A DNA stretch of 64,000 nt from Roseovarius autotrophicus (GCF_018069895.1 NZ_JAGQDH010000011.1:19966-83965), one strand, 5' to 3'; numbered from the stretch's first letter, positions 1 to 8,646 are shown. Numbers and translations: made by a program. The notes: generated by a model not told the origin, from the sequence alone.

Positions 1-1103
1 CAGTTTCCTTTCGTTGCCAACGCTTCGACCAGATCGGCGAGCCGTTCGGCAGCCTCGGGCCGGCCCTGCGACAGCGCGGCCCCGGCCATCAGCGTGGCCC
101 CCCGCGCATCGCCCAGAACGGCGGCGATCTGCGTGGAAAGAGAGGCGGTGTCAAGCCGGCTCTCGGGAATGAGGATCGCGCCGCCCGCGCCGACCAGCCC
201 ACGCGCATTGGCGCTCTGGTGGTCGTCGGCGGCGGCGGCGAAGGGGATGAGGATCGATGGCCGCCCGATCACCGCCAGATCGGCAAGGCTCGACGCCCCT
301 GCACGGCTGATGACAAGCTGCGCCTCGGAGATGCGCCGCGCCACATCGCGAAAAAACGGCTGCACATCCGCGTCGATCCCCGCCCCGGCATAGGCGCGTG
401 CCACACGCGCCCCGTCCTCGTCACGGGCCTGATGGCTCACGCGGATGCGGCGCAACAATTCGTCGGGCAGAGCCGCGATGGCACCTGGCACCACGTCGCT
501 CAGGACGCGCGCGCCCTGAGAGCCGCCGATCACCAGCACCGACATCGGGTAATCGCCCGGCGGGATATAAGGCGCGCCTGCGCGTTCGCGCACGGCGGCG
601 CGCACTGGATTACCCACATGCTCGGCCCGCGTCGTCCCCTCGGGCAGGGTGGTGGGCCAGGTGCCGCAAGCCACAAGATCGACGCGCCGCGCGAAAAACC
701 GGTTGACCCGCCCCGGCACGCCGTTCTGCTCGTGCACCATGCGCGGCAGGCGCAGGATCGTGGCCGCCGCCAGCGCCGGGATGCTCGGATAACCGCCGAA
801 CCCCACCACCATCGCCGGCCGCTCGCGCAGCATCCGCACCACCGTGCCAAGGATCCCGCCCGCGATATGCAGCGGCGCGAGCAGCTTGTTGACGATCCCG
901 CCTCGCGCGAAGGTGGCCGAGGACACCTGCGCGATTTCGACCGAGTGTGGAAAGCCGCCGGTGTAGCGTGCCCCGCGGATGTCGGTCGAGAGCCGCACGC
1001 GCCAGCCGCGCCGCAACATCACCTCGGCCAGCGCCTGCGCGGGGAACATGTGCCCGCCGGTGCCGCCAGCCGCGATGATCAGAAGGGGGGCCTTGTCGCT
1101 CAT
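1..1103 (-). CDS. murG: MurG, lipid II-forming GlcNAc transferase (stop codon cut by window edge)
   Basis: MurG transfers GlcNAc from UDP-GlcNAc onto lipid I at the inner face of the membrane, giving lipid II. The frame holds 367 codons and the first two bases (TG) of what is probably a TGA stop. The N-terminal GGTGGH motif (residues 13-18) binds the lipid diphosphate. [21 protein letters not shown] and the DDHQ motif that contacts the donor sugar follow in family order, and the length is normal. Two ATGs stand in a row (1106 and 1103); the second has a GAGG six bases upstream and is preferred. It lies 43 bases after ftsW on the same strand, and the gap holds a dispersed palindromic repeat. 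murC/murB would be expected just beyond the left edge. Confidence 0.95.
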   Translation of the reverse strand, partial: MSDKAPLLIIAAGGTGGHMFPAQALAEVMLRRGWRVRLSTDIRGARYTGGFPHSVEIAQVSSATFARGGIVNKLLAPLHIAGGILGTVVRMLRERPAMVVGFGGYPSIPALAAATILRLPRMVHEQNGVPGRVNRFFARRVDLVACGTWPTTLPEGTTRAEHVGNPVRAAVRERAGAPYIPPGDYPMSVLVIGGSQGARVLSDVVPGAIAALPDELLRRIRVSHQARDEDGARVARAYAGAGIDADVQPFFRDVARRISEAQLVISRAGASSLADLAVIGRPSILIPFAAAADDHQSANARGLVGAGGAILIPESRLDTASLSTQIAAVLGDARGATLMAGAALSQGRPEAAERLADLVEALATKGN

Positions 1104-1112
1104 CATATGCCT

Positions 1113-1135
1113 CGTAGGGTGGGTGGCAACCCACC
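1113..1135. repeat. Short dispersed palindromic repeat, copy 1 (ftsW-murG gap)
   Basis: This 23-base element is built around GGTGG-CAA-CCCACC and can fold into a small hairpin. A second copy with two mismatches lies in the opposite orientation at 61644-61666, between lepA and the PhnA gene. I recall similar GGGTGGCAACCCACC elements being common between genes in Rhodobacteraceae, but cannot verify that here. On the minus strand the bases next to it (CTACGAGG) supply the likely ribosome binding site of murG. Confidence 0.7.
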
Positions 1136-1146
1136 GTCTGCCTCGA

Positions 1147-2310
1147 TCATCGCCGCCCCCGCAGGATATCCCCGATCTGCCCCTGCGGCCGTGTGCGCGT
1201 GAAGGCAAACAACATGCCCAGGGCGATTCCCCCCGCCACCAGCGACGATCCGCCATAGCTCACGAAAGGCAGCGTCATCCCCTTGGCCGGCAGCAGGCGC
1301 ACCGCGACACCCATGTTGATCATCGCCTGCGCGCCGAAGATGGCGACAAGACCCGTGCCCGCGAGGCGAATGAACGGATCACGCTCACGCATGAGCCGCA
1401 GGAAGGAACGCACGACAATCCCCGCATAGATCGCGATGATCGCGAGCACCAGAACGAGACCGTATTCCTCGGCCGCGACAGCGATGATGAAATCGGTATG
1501 CGCATCGGGCAGCGACCATTTCACCTGCCCCTCGCCCACGCCTACGCCAAAGAAACCGCCCTCGCGGATCGCATTGGTGGCAAATCCAAGCTGCGTGGTG
1601 GGGTCCACCTCGGGGCTGAGAAACCCGTCGATGCGCCGCGCGAAATGCTCGGAATTGGCATAGGCGAAAGAGCCCGCCAGAACCACCGCCGCCGCCATGA
1701 CCAGGAGCAGCGTCACCGGCGCGCCGCTCACGAACCAGACCGCGCCCCATCCGAACAGCACCAGCGCCGCCTGCCCGAAATCGGGCTGCATTGCCAGAAA
1801 GCCGAGGATCACCACCATGATGACAAACGACCACAACCGGCCCGGTGGGCCGCCGATCTCGTGGCTGGCCGCGATCATCCAGGCGGCGACGACGACAAAG
1901 GCAGGCTTGAGGAATTCTGAAGGTTGGACGCTTGCAAACCCGAGACTGTACCAGCGCACCGCGCCCTTGCCGAAATCCGTGCCGAAGACCGGCAGCATCA
2001 TGAGCGCAAGCAGCGCGCCGAAGAAACCCAGCACCGCCAGCCTGCGCACCGTCTCGGGGCGCTGCATGGAGACAAGCATCATGGCGACAAGCGCAAGCCC
2101 GCCAAAGAACACCTGTCGCTGAACATAGTGAAAGGGGGGAAATCCGTTCTTTTCCGCCAATGGCACAGAGGCCGCCAGCCCCAGAAGAATGCCGATGGCA
2201 AAGAGGATGAGCACCGAGAAGAACGACCATTTATCGATCGTGCGCCACCACCGGGGGAGAACGGGCTCTGCGTCCCGCAGGGGCACTGCCCCATAGACCA
2301 TTTCCGTCAT
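1147..2310 (-). CDS. ftsW: FtsW, divisome SEDS peptidoglycan polymerase
   Basis: FtsW is the membrane glycosyltransferase that polymerises lipid II at the septum together with FtsI. The 387-residue protein has the hydrophobic profile of a ten-helix SEDS protein. It carries QPSEFLKPA after the fourth helix, AEEYG near the long periplasmic loop, and the family hallmark [14 protein letters not shown] at about residues 343-356. Ending in a short basic tail, it has FtsW rather than RodA character, and murG follows directly. Its partner ftsI lies in the opposite-strand block starting 7 kb to the right, so the usual single dcw operon is broken here. Confidence 0.95.
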   Translation of the reverse strand: MTEMVYGAVPLRDAEPVLPRWWRTIDKWSFFSVLILFAIGILLGLAASVPLAEKNGFPPFHYVQRQVFFGGLALVAMMLVSMQRPETVRRLAVLGFFGALLALMMLPVFGTDFGKGAVRWYSLGFASVQPSEFLKPAFVVVAAWMIAASHEIGGPPGRLWSFVIMVVILGFLAMQPDFGQAALVLFGWGAVWFVSGAPVTLLLVMAAAVVLAGSFAYANSEHFARRIDGFLSPEVDPTTQLGFATNAIREGGFFGVGVGEGQVKWSLPDAHTDFIIAVAAEEYGLVLVLAIIAIYAGIVVRSFLRLMRERDPFIRLAGTGLVAIFGAQAMINMGVAVRLLPAKGMTLPFVSYGGSSLVAGGIALGMLFAFTRTRPQGQIGDILRGRR

Positions 2311-2431
2311 CTGCCTGCCGCCTCGATTATGTTCGCCCCTTTGCGGGGTCTCGGGGCACAGTCTAGCCGCATTTCGGCCCCTGCGCCAGAACCTCTTGCC
2401 AATGGGCGGGTTTTCGCGTCAGACGCGCCCC

Positions 2432-3619
2432 ATGACAAGCGCGGTTGCCACCCTCATCCTTGGCGCGGGCGCGGCGGGGCTGATGTGCGCGGCCCATGCC
2501 GGGCCGGGGGCACTTGTGATCGACCATGCCAGCGCGCCAGGCGAGAAGATCCGCATTTCCGGCGGCGGGCGGTGCAATTTCACCAATCTTCACGCGGGGC
2601 CAGAGAATTTCCTGTCGCAGAACCCGCATTTCTGCAAATCGGCGCTCGCGCGCTATACCCAGTGGGATTTCATCGACCTCATATCGCGCCACGGCATCGG
2701 CTGGCACGAGAAAACGCTGGGGCAGTTGTTCTGCGACGGGCGTGCCACGCAGATCGTGGCGATGCTGGTGGCCGAGGCGCGGCGCGCGGGGGCCGATCTG
2801 TGGCTTTCGACGCGGCTTGTGGAGATTGCCCATGACGGCCACCGCTTTCGCGCGGTGCTGGAGCGTGCAGGCATCCGCGTCACGATCACCGCCCGCAACC
2901 TCGTGCTGGCCACGGGGGGCAAGTCGATTCCGAAGATGGGGGCCACGGGGCTCGCCTATGACATCGCGCGCCAGTTCGGCCATGACGTGACCGAGACCCG
3001 CCCCGCCCTCGTGCCGCTGACCTTCTCGGACGCACCCTTTGCCCCGCTCTCGGGCACCGCCCTGCCCGTCCGCGCCACCTGCAACGGCGCGGCCTTCGAG
3101 GAGGCGGCGCTGTTTACCCATCGCGGGTTGTCCGGCCCTGCGATCCTGCAAATCTCGTCCTTCTGGCGCGAGGGCGCGACGATCACCCTCGATCTCGACC
3201 CCGAGGGCGCGCTTTATGGCGCCTTGCGCGCCGCGCGCCAGAGCGAGGGCCGCCGCAACCTCACAACGGTGCTGGGCCAGCACCTGCCGGGTAAGCTCGT
3301 GACCCATCTCGCGCCCTCGCTCGCCCTTGCGGGCAATCTCGGGGACCAGTCCGACGCGCGGCTGGGCGCGATCATCGCGGCGCTGCGCGGCTGGCATCTG
3401 AAACCCACCGGCTCGGAGGGCTACCGCACCGCCGAGGTGACGCTGGGCGGCATCGCCACTGGCGGGCTTGAATCTGCCACGATGGAATCGCGCCACCTGC
3501 CCGGCCTTTTCGCGATCGGCGAGGCGGTGGACGTGACGGGCTGGCTGGGCGGCTACAGTTTCCAGTGGGCCTGGTCCTCGGGCTGGGTGGCGGGACAGGC
3601 CATCGCGGCGCGGGGGTAG
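2432..3619 (+). CDS. BaiN/HI0933-family FAD-dependent oxidoreductase
   Basis: This is a 395-residue flavoprotein of the HI0933/BaiN family (often annotated as aminoacetone oxidase family); the substrate is unknown. The N-terminal Rossmann motif GAGAAGLMCA binds FAD, followed by the family motif SGGGRCNFTN, the central LATGGKSIPKMGATG segment, and the C-terminal GEAVDVTGWLGGYSFQWAWSSG that closes the FAD site. An in-frame TTG (2396) and ATG (2402) lie upstream, but ATG 2432 places the Rossmann strand close to the N-terminus as usual. It is divergent from ftsW with a 121-base gap and convergent with gntR. Confidence 0.85.
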   Translation: MTSAVATLILGAGAAGLMCAAHAGPGALVIDHASAPGEKIRISGGGRCNFTNLHAGPENFLSQNPHFCKSALARYTQWDFIDLISRHGIGWHEKTLGQLFCDGRATQIVAMLVAEARRAGADLWLSTRLVEIAHDGHRFRAVLERAGIRVTITARNLVLATGGKSIPKMGATGLAYDIARQFGHDVTETRPALVPLTFSDAPFAPLSGTALPVRATCNGAAFEEAALFTHRGLSGPAILQISSFWREGATITLDLDPEGALYGALRAARQSEGRRNLTTVLGQHLPGKLVTHLAPSLALAGNLGDQSDARLGAIIAALRGWHLKPTGSEGYRTAEVTLGGIATGGLESATMESRHLPGLFAIGEAVDVTGWLGGYSFQWAWSSGWVAGQAIAARG

Positions 3620-3649
3620 CGGGCCGGACTGGTCTCTTGCTGAGATTAG

Positions 3650-3676
3650 AGCTTTGCCCCCGCGCGGAGCAAAGGC
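3650..3676. terminator. Possible bidirectional terminator hairpin
   Basis: CTTTGC (3652-3657) and GCAAAG (3669-3674) can pair around an 11-base GC-rich loop between the converging flavoprotein and gntR genes. There is no clear U-run on either side, so the call is weak. Confidence 0.35.
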
Positions 3677-3708
3677 CTGCTTGCACGCCGTCGCGCGCGT
3701 TCCTTGCC

Positions 3709-4443
3709 CTACGCCTTCGGCCGTGCCCGTGCCGCCATCACATCGCGCCCCAGCGTGAGCGTATAGGCCTCCAGCTCCGACAGTGCCGCCTGCGCCGCCT
3801 CGGCCTCGTGGCGCTCCAGCGCATCCGCGATGCGGGTGTGAAAGCCGACGATGGCCCCGCGCGACCGCGCCGTGAAGGTGATCATGTTCATCAGCGGCTG
3901 CATCGCCTCGACTGCGCCCGCCAACTGGTAGGACAGAACCGGGTTCCCGGCGCTGTCCACCAAAGCCCGGTGAAAGGCCACGTCCGAGGCGCAGAACGCC
4001 TCATCGGTCAGCCCCGGCTGTGCCTGCCGGTGGATTTCCGCGCGCATGGTCGCCAGCGTGTCGGGCGTGCGCCGCTCTGCCGCCAGCGGCGTGCAGGCAC
4101 GCTCCAGCGCATAGCGCGCCTCGCAGGCGACATCGAAGCTGATCGCGTTCATGCTGAGGAGTAGCGTGGCGGTTGTGATCTGCTGGCCATACGCCTCGGG
4201 GTAGCTGAGGCGGTTGACAAACGCCCCGCCAAAGGCCCCGCGCTGCGTGCGGATCAGCGATTGCGCCGCCAGACGTTTGAGCGCCTCGCGCACCGTGGGG
4301 CGCGAGACGGAGAAGTGATCGGCCAGTTCCGCCTCTGACGGCAGGCGTTCATCGACGATGAGCTTGCCCGAGACAATCGCATCGCGGATTGCCCCGGCGA
4401 TCTGGGCCGAAAGGTCGGCTTTGTTATGCGGATCAATTTTCAT
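3709..4443 (-). CDS. GntR/FadR-family regulator, probable regulator of the dmdA operon
   Basis: This 244-residue protein has an N-terminal winged helix (ERLPSEAELADHFSVSRPTV and REALKRL, about residues 27-60) and a C-terminal all-helical FCD ligand domain with acidic and His residues typical of metal-assisted acid binding. A longer open frame continues upstream, but MKIDPHNK is the natural start. That start abuts a 26-bp palindrome, so the repressor probably controls its own translation start as well as the divergent operon. A GntR-type gene also neighbours dmdA in Ruegeria pomeroyi, as I recall, which suggests the effector is DMSP or an acrylate/acryloyl-CoA intermediate (inference). Confidence 0.85.
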   Translation of the reverse strand: MKIDPHNKADLSAQIAGAIRDAIVSGKLIVDERLPSEAELADHFSVSRPTVREALKRLAAQSLIRTQRGAFGGAFVNRLSYPEAYGQQITTATLLLSMNAISFDVACEARYALERACTPLAAERRTPDTLATMRAEIHRQAQPGLTDEAFCASDVAFHRALVDSAGNPVLSYQLAGAVEAMQPLMNMITFTARSRGAIVGFHTRIADALERHEAEAAQAALSELEAYTLTLGRDVMAARARPKA

Positions 4444-4469
4444 TTGTCTTACATTTAAATGTCTGACAA
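4444..4469. promoter_or_regulatory. GntR operator palindrome
   Basis: Outer arms TTGTC and GACAA flank a perfect 12-base core, ACATTTAAATGT; only the two base pairs between arm and core fail to match. Each half reads T-N-GT-N3-AC, the usual FadR-subfamily half-site. It lies between the gntR start (4443) and the DUF2182 gene and is AT-rich in a GC-rich neighbourhood, as an operator overlapping two divergent promoters would be. Confidence 0.75.
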
Positions 4470-4504
4470 TTTGAACGCAAGAGGTGAGTCGGGGGGCGCG
4501 CGCG

Positions 4505-5263
4505 ATGATTGCGGCACAGGTCAGGCGGATGGGCGGGGGGCACTGGCTGGTGCTGTTCGGCCTCATTCTCGGGGCCTGGGGGGTGCTCTATGCCATGGCG
4601 CTGCCGCAGGATCTGCGCGACGGCGCGGTGATCTTTGGGGCCGATTTCCTGCAAAGCCTGTGTATCGTGACGCCCGATGCCGCCGGGTTTGGCCGGATTG
4701 TCCTGATGTGGGCGCTGATGTCGGCGGCGATGATGGCGCCCACCGCGCTCCCGGCCTTTGCCACCTATGAGGAGTTGAGCCACACCGGCGAGACGCGGTT
4801 CGGCGCGCTGGTGGCGGGGTATCTGGGCGTCTGGCTGGGGTTTTCCGTGTTGGCGGCGGGCGCGCAGATGGCGCTGTTTCAGGCGGGGTTGCTGACGGCC
4901 TTTGGCGATAGCCGCTCTGGCGTGCTGTCGGCGGTTTTGCTGGCGGTGGCGGGGGCCTATCAGTTCAGCCCGGTCAAGGAGGCGTGCCTGTCAAAGTGCC
5001 GCCGCCCGCTGTCGTTCTTCATGCAGCATTGGGATGAGGGCGCGCTGCGCAATGGCCTGCGGCTGGGCCTCGTCTGTCTGGGCTGCTGCTGGGCGCTGAT
5101 GGCGCTGGCCTTTGTGGGCGGGGTGATGAACCTTGCCTTCATGGGGCTGGCCACGGTGATCATGGTTCTGGAAAAACTGCCCAACCTCGGGCGCTGGCTG
5201 ACACGTCCCCTGGGCGTCGGGCTGCTGGCCGCGTCGGTCTGGGTTCTGTTCACGTCAATCTGA
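4505..5263 (+). CDS. DUF2182 (COG5486) multi-helix membrane protein, predicted metal-binding
   Basis: This is an integral membrane protein of about 252 residues with six or more hydrophobic helices; no biochemical function is established for the family. Family marks are visible: LMWALMSAAMMAPTALPAF, then AGAYQFSPVKEACLSKCRRP, then GLVCLGCCWALMALAFVGGVMN, and a late LEKLPN. The Cys pairs in CLSKC and CLGCC, with nearby Met and Glu residues, led to its description as metal-binding. GTG 4484 is an alternative start, but AGAGGTGA sits at a better place for ATG 4505. It is the first gene of the arm divergent from gntR, with the DUF1326 gene 15 bases behind it. The two families often occur together. 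Confidence 0.8.
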   Translation: MIAAQVRRMGGGHWLVLFGLILGAWGVLYAMALPQDLRDGAVIFGADFLQSLCIVTPDAAGFGRIVLMWALMSAAMMAPTALPAFATYEELSHTGETRFGALVAGYLGVWLGFSVLAAGAQMALFQAGLLTAFGDSRSGVLSAVLLAVAGAYQFSPVKEACLSKCRRPLSFFMQHWDEGALRNGLRLGLVCLGCCWALMALAFVGGVMNLAFMGLATVIMVLEKLPNLGRWLTRPLGVGLLAASVWVLFTSI

Positions 5264-5278
5264 GAGAGGAGACCGGAA

Positions 5279-5908
5279 ATGGCATTGGATACAGTGGGCA
5301 CGGTGCCCTGGGCGATCAAGGGGGAGTTGATCCTCAACTGCAACTGCACGGTGTTCTGCCCCTGCGTGGTGTCTTTGGGCAAACACGCGCCGACCGAGGG
5401 CTATTGTCAGGCCTGGTCGGGGGTGCGCATCGACGAGGGCCATTATGGCGACGAGGACCTGAGCGGCCTCAACGTGGGTCTGATGCTGGAAATCCCCGGC
5501 CTGATGGCGCGCGGCAACTGGAAGGCGGCGGCCTTTATCGACGAGCGCGCGAGCGAGGCGGGGTATGAGGCGCTGGTCAATATTTTCTCGGGCAAGGCAC
5601 GCGGCACCACCGGCCTTTTCGGGGTGCTGGTCAGCGAATTTCTCGGCGCCGAACGCGCGCCGGTCATTTTCGAGACCGAAGGCAATGCGCGCCGCCTGAT
5701 GGTGGGCAAGAAGATCCAGGGCGAGGTGGTGCCGGTGCCGGGCCATCAGGGTCAGGATATCGTTGTCACCAATACCGAATACTGGATGGGGCCGGATATC
5801 ACCGTGGCCACCGCCACCAAGGGCCGCGTGCGCGCCTTTGGCCGGGTCTGGGATTTCGACGGGCGCAGCGCGGAAATCTGTCAGATCGACTGGAAAGGTC
5901 CGCGCTGA
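5279..5908 (+). CDS. DUF1326 protein with CxCxxxxCxC motif
   Basis: This is a 209-residue soluble protein of the DUF1326 family, function unknown. Near the N-terminus (about residues 21-28) it has the family motif C-N-C-T-V-F-C-P-C, a compact Cys cluster suited to a thiophilic metal or to redox. The remainder is a beta-rich domain with conserved GLFGVLVSEFLGAERAPV and a C-terminal W-D segment. No signal peptide is seen. The start is supported by GAGAGGAGA a few bases upstream. Its stop overlaps the dmdA start by one base, so translation of the two is probably coupled; that physical link is the strongest hint that it serves DMSP metabolism. Confidence 0.85.
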   Translation: MALDTVGTVPWAIKGELILNCNCTVFCPCVVSLGKHAPTEGYCQAWSGVRIDEGHYGDEDLSGLNVGLMLEIPGLMARGNWKAAAFIDERASEAGYEALVNIFSGKARGTTGLFGVLVSEFLGAERAPVIFETEGNARRLMVGKKIQGEVVPVPGHQGQDIVVTNTEYWMGPDITVATATKGRVRAFGRVWDFDGRSAEICQIDWKGPR

Positions 5909-7014
5909 TGGTGGCCTTGTCCCTGTCGCGCCGGTTGCGCCGCACGCCGTTTTCCCAAGGGGTCGAGGCGGCGGGGGTCAAGGCCTATACGGTGTATAAC
6001 CACATGCTGCTGTCCACGGTTTTTCGCTCCGTTGAGGAGGATTACCGCCACCTCAAGGAGGCGGTGCAGGTCTGGGATGTCGCCTGTGAGCGGCAGGTGG
6101 AATTGCGCGGGCCGGATGCGGGGCGGCTGATGCAGATGCTCACCCCGCGCGACCTGCGCGGCATGACGCCGGGCCAGTGTTTCTATGTGCCCATCGTCGA
6201 TGAGACCGGCGGCATGCTCAACGATCCGGTGGCGGTCAAGCTGGCCGAGGATCGCTGGTGGATTTCGATTGCGGATTCGGACCTGCTCTATTGGGTCAAG
6301 GGGATCGCGCAGGGCTGGCGGCTGGATGTGCTGGTGGATGAGCCGGATGTGAGCCCGCTGGCGGTGCAGGGCCCGCGCGCCGACGATCTGATGGCGGCGG
6401 TGTTTGGCGACAAGGTGCGCGATGTACGGTTCTTTCGCTTTGGGCATTTCGATTTTCAGGGCCGGGATATGGTGATCGCGCGCTCGGGCTATTCCAAACA
6501 GGGCGGGTTCGAGATCTATGTCGAGGGGTCCGATCTGGGCATGCCGCTGTGGCATGCGCTGATGGAGGCCGGGAAGCAGTGGGACGTGCGCGCCGGATGC
6601 CCCAACCTGATCGAGCGGATCGAGGGCGGATTGCTGAGCTATGGCAATGACATGACCGACGACAACACGCCGCATGAATGCGGGCTGGGGCGGTTCTGCA
6701 ACACCCATACGGCGATTGGTTGTATCGGGCGGGATGCGCTCTTGCGGGTGGCCAAGGAAGGGCCGGTACAGCAGATCCGCGCCATCGCCATCGAGGGCGC
6801 GCCGGTGCCGCCCTGCCGCGACTGGTGGCCGGTTCTGACGGACAAGGGCGCGCGCGTGGGCCGGATCAGTTCGGCGGCATGGTCGCCGGATTTCGCCACC
6901 AACGTGGCCATCGGCATGGTGCGGATGACCCATTGGGAGGCAGGCACCGAGTTGCGCATCATCGCCCCGGATGGTGAGCGGCGCGGGGTGGTGCAGGACG
7001 GGTTCTGGGCCTGA
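5908..7014 (+). CDS. dmdA: DmdA, DMSP demethylase
   Basis: DmdA moves a methyl group from dimethylsulfoniopropionate to tetrahydrofolate, giving methylmercaptopropionate and 5-methyl-THF; it is the entry step of the demethylation pathway. The 368-residue protein has the GcvT-like aminomethyltransferase fold. It also has segments I recognise from roseobacter DmdA: VEAAGVKAYTVYN, VWDVACERQVELRGPDA, PGQCFYVPIVDETGGMLNDP, ARSGYSKQGGFEIYVEG and NDMTDDNTPHECGLGRFC. The acuI partner downstream makes the call secure against paralogous glycine cleavage T-proteins; the true gcvT is at 36316-37440. Translation is coupled to DUF1326 through a TGATG overlap. Confidence 0.93.
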   Translation: MVALSLSRRLRRTPFSQGVEAAGVKAYTVYNHMLLSTVFRSVEEDYRHLKEAVQVWDVACERQVELRGPDAGRLMQMLTPRDLRGMTPGQCFYVPIVDETGGMLNDPVAVKLAEDRWWISIADSDLLYWVKGIAQGWRLDVLVDEPDVSPLAVQGPRADDLMAAVFGDKVRDVRFFRFGHFDFQGRDMVIARSGYSKQGGFEIYVEGSDLGMPLWHALMEAGKQWDVRAGCPNLIERIEGGLLSYGNDMTDDNTPHECGLGRFCNTHTAIGCIGRDALLRVAKEGPVQQIRAIAIEGAPVPPCRDWWPVLTDKGARVGRISSAAWSPDFATNVAIGMVRMTHWEAGTELRIIAPDGERRGVVQDGFWA

Positions 7015-7022
7015 ATGCGGGA

Positions 7023-7073
7023 GTGAGGGGCCAGCCCCTCACACTCCCCGGAGTATTTCTGGAACGATGAAGC
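7023..7073 (+). repeat. Dispersed hairpin-plus-tail element, copy A (dmdA-acuI gap)
   Basis: Just after the dmdA stop, GTGAGGGGC (7023-7031) and GCCCCTCAC (7034-7042) form a perfect nine-bp stem with a two-base spacer. A tail with the shared core GGAGTATTT and GGAACGATGAAGC follows (7049-7073). The same tail after another GC-rich hairpin occurs in the gcvH-gcvP gap (copy B, 35880-35928), again after a stop codon and in the sense direction. I recall elements like this being abundant in roseobacter intergenic DNA. It may moderate 3'-end stability or termination inside operons (inference). Confidence 0.7.
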
Positions 7074-7108
7074 AGGGGGCTGGCCCTGCGAGGGAAAAGG
7101 AGAGCGAT

Positions 7109-8101
7109 ATGTTCAACGCATTGGTCGTCGAGAAGGACGAAGAGAGCGGCAAGACATCTGCCTCGGTCAAACAGATTTCCGTGGGCGATCTGCCCGAGGC
7201 GGAGGTGCTCGTCTCGGTCGAGTATTCCACGGTGAATTACAAGGACGGGCTGTGCATCGGGCCGGGGGGCGGATTGGTCCGCAAATATCCGCATGTGCCG
7301 GGGATCGATTTCGCCGGAACCGTCGAGAAAAGCAGCGACGAGCGCTACAAGCCCGGCGACAAGGTGGTTCTGACCGGCTGGCGCGTGGGCGAGGCGCATT
7401 GGGGTGGTTATGCGCAAAAAGCGCGGGTCAAGGCCGACTGGCTGGTGCCGCTGCCCGGAGGTCTGAGCACACGCCAGGCCATGGCCGTGGGCACGGCTGG
7501 CTTTACCGCCATGCTGGCGGTGATGGCGCTGGAGGATCACGGGCTCAGGCCGGGGCACGGCCCGGTGCTGGTGACGGGGGCCGCAGGCGGCGTGGGCAGC
7601 GTGGCCACCGCGCTCCTGGCCGCGCTCGGGCATGAGGTGGCCGCCGTGACGGGCCGCCCAGAGACCGCCGATTATCTGCGCGGGCTGGGGGCCACGCAGA
7701 TCGTGCCGCGCGAGGAGTTGAACGAGACGGTGAAGCGCCCGCTGGAAAGCGAGACCTGGGCGGGCTGTGTCGATGCCGTGGGCGGCGCGATGCTGGCGCG
7801 GGTTCTGGGCCAGATGAAATATGGTGCAAGCGTTGCCGCCGTGGGGCTGGCGGGGGGCGCGGGCCTGCCGGCGACGGTCATTCCGTTCCTGTTGCGCGGG
7901 GTCAACCTGCTGGGTGTCGACAGCGTGTTGCAGCCATATGCCAATCGCCTTCGCGCCTGGGAGCGGATCGCGCGCGACCTGCCCATGGACAAGTTGGAGG
8001 CGATGATCGTGCCCGCCACGCTAGACGACCTGCCCCGGCTCGGCGCGGAGATCCTAAAGGGCCAGGTGCGCGGCCGCGTGGTGGTGGATGTGAATGGATG
8101 A
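7109..8101 (+). CDS. acuI: AcuI, acryloyl-CoA reductase (NADPH)
   Basis: AcuI reduces acryloyl-CoA, toxic and formed during DMSP or acrylate breakdown, to propionyl-CoA. The 330-residue protein is a medium-chain dehydrogenase/reductase of the YhdH/AcuI group. It has an N-terminal GroES-like domain with YSTVNYKDGL and HVPGIDFAG, the nucleotide motif VTGAAGGVGS (about 155-164), and the C-terminal GVDSV segment. The zinc ligands of classical alcohol dehydrogenases are absent, as usual for this group. An AAAGGAGAG ribosome binding site precedes ATG 7109; longer in-frame starts would run into the dispersed element and dmdA. It follows dmdA by 94 bases and overlaps the GNAT gene by eight. Confidence 0.93.
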   Translation: MFNALVVEKDEESGKTSASVKQISVGDLPEAEVLVSVEYSTVNYKDGLCIGPGGGLVRKYPHVPGIDFAGTVEKSSDERYKPGDKVVLTGWRVGEAHWGGYAQKARVKADWLVPLPGGLSTRQAMAVGTAGFTAMLAVMALEDHGLRPGHGPVLVTGAAGGVGSVATALLAALGHEVAAVTGRPETADYLRGLGATQIVPREELNETVKRPLESETWAGCVDAVGGAMLARVLGQMKYGASVAAVGLAGGAGLPATVIPFLLRGVNLLGVDSVLQPYANRLRAWERIARDLPMDKLEAMIVPATLDDLPRLGAEILKGQVRGRVVVDVNG

Positions 8102-8600
8102 CCTCTCGATCCGGCTGGCGCGCGCGGACGATTTCGACGCGCTCTGGCCGATCCTGCGCACGGTGATCCGCGCGGGCGACACCTATACGATCGACCAGAG
8201 CCTCAGCGCCGAGGCGGTGCGCACGCTCTGGATGGAGGCCCCGCGCGCCACCTTTGTCGCCGAGGTGGGGGGCGAGGTGGTTGGCACCTCATACATCAAG
8301 ACGAACCAGTCAGGCGGCGGCGCGCATGTGTGCAACGCGGGATTCATGGTGGCCGAAGCAGCGCGCGGGCGCGGGGTGGCGCGGCGCATGTGCGAACACG
8401 CGCAGACGCAAGCACGCGCCATGGGCTATCTGGCGATGCAGTTCAATTTTGTCGTCGGCACCAATGAAGGGGCCATCGCACTCTGGCAAAGCCTCGGGTT
8501 CAACACGGTGGGCCGCCTGCCGCGCGCCTTTTGCCACCCGAAAGCGGGGCTGGTGGATGCGCTGGTGATGTACAAATGGCTGGGCGCAACCGGAGATTGA
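8094..8600 (+). CDS. GNAT-family N-acetyltransferase
   Basis: This is a 168-residue GNAT fold protein; the acceptor substrate is unknown. The acetyl-CoA pyrophosphate loop reads AARGRGVARRMCEHA (about residues 89-103) and the fourth-strand region NFVVGTNEGAIALWQSLGF is intact. Its ATG lies inside the last codons of acuI (eight-base overlap), so it is translationally coupled and belongs to the dmdA operon. It may detoxify or tag an intermediate of the pathway, but nothing in the sequence names the substrate. Confidence 0.8.
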   Translation: MDDLSIRLARADDFDALWPILRTVIRAGDTYTIDQSLSAEAVRTLWMEAPRATFVAEVGGEVVGTSYIKTNQSGGGAHVCNAGFMVAEAARGRGVARRMCEHAQTQARAMGYLAMQFNFVVGTNEGAIALWQSLGFNTVGRLPRAFCHPKAGLVDALVMYKWLGATGD

Positions 8601-8646
8601 GGTTGGCGCGCCCCGTGCGGCCATACCAGTATCCACGCCACGATAC

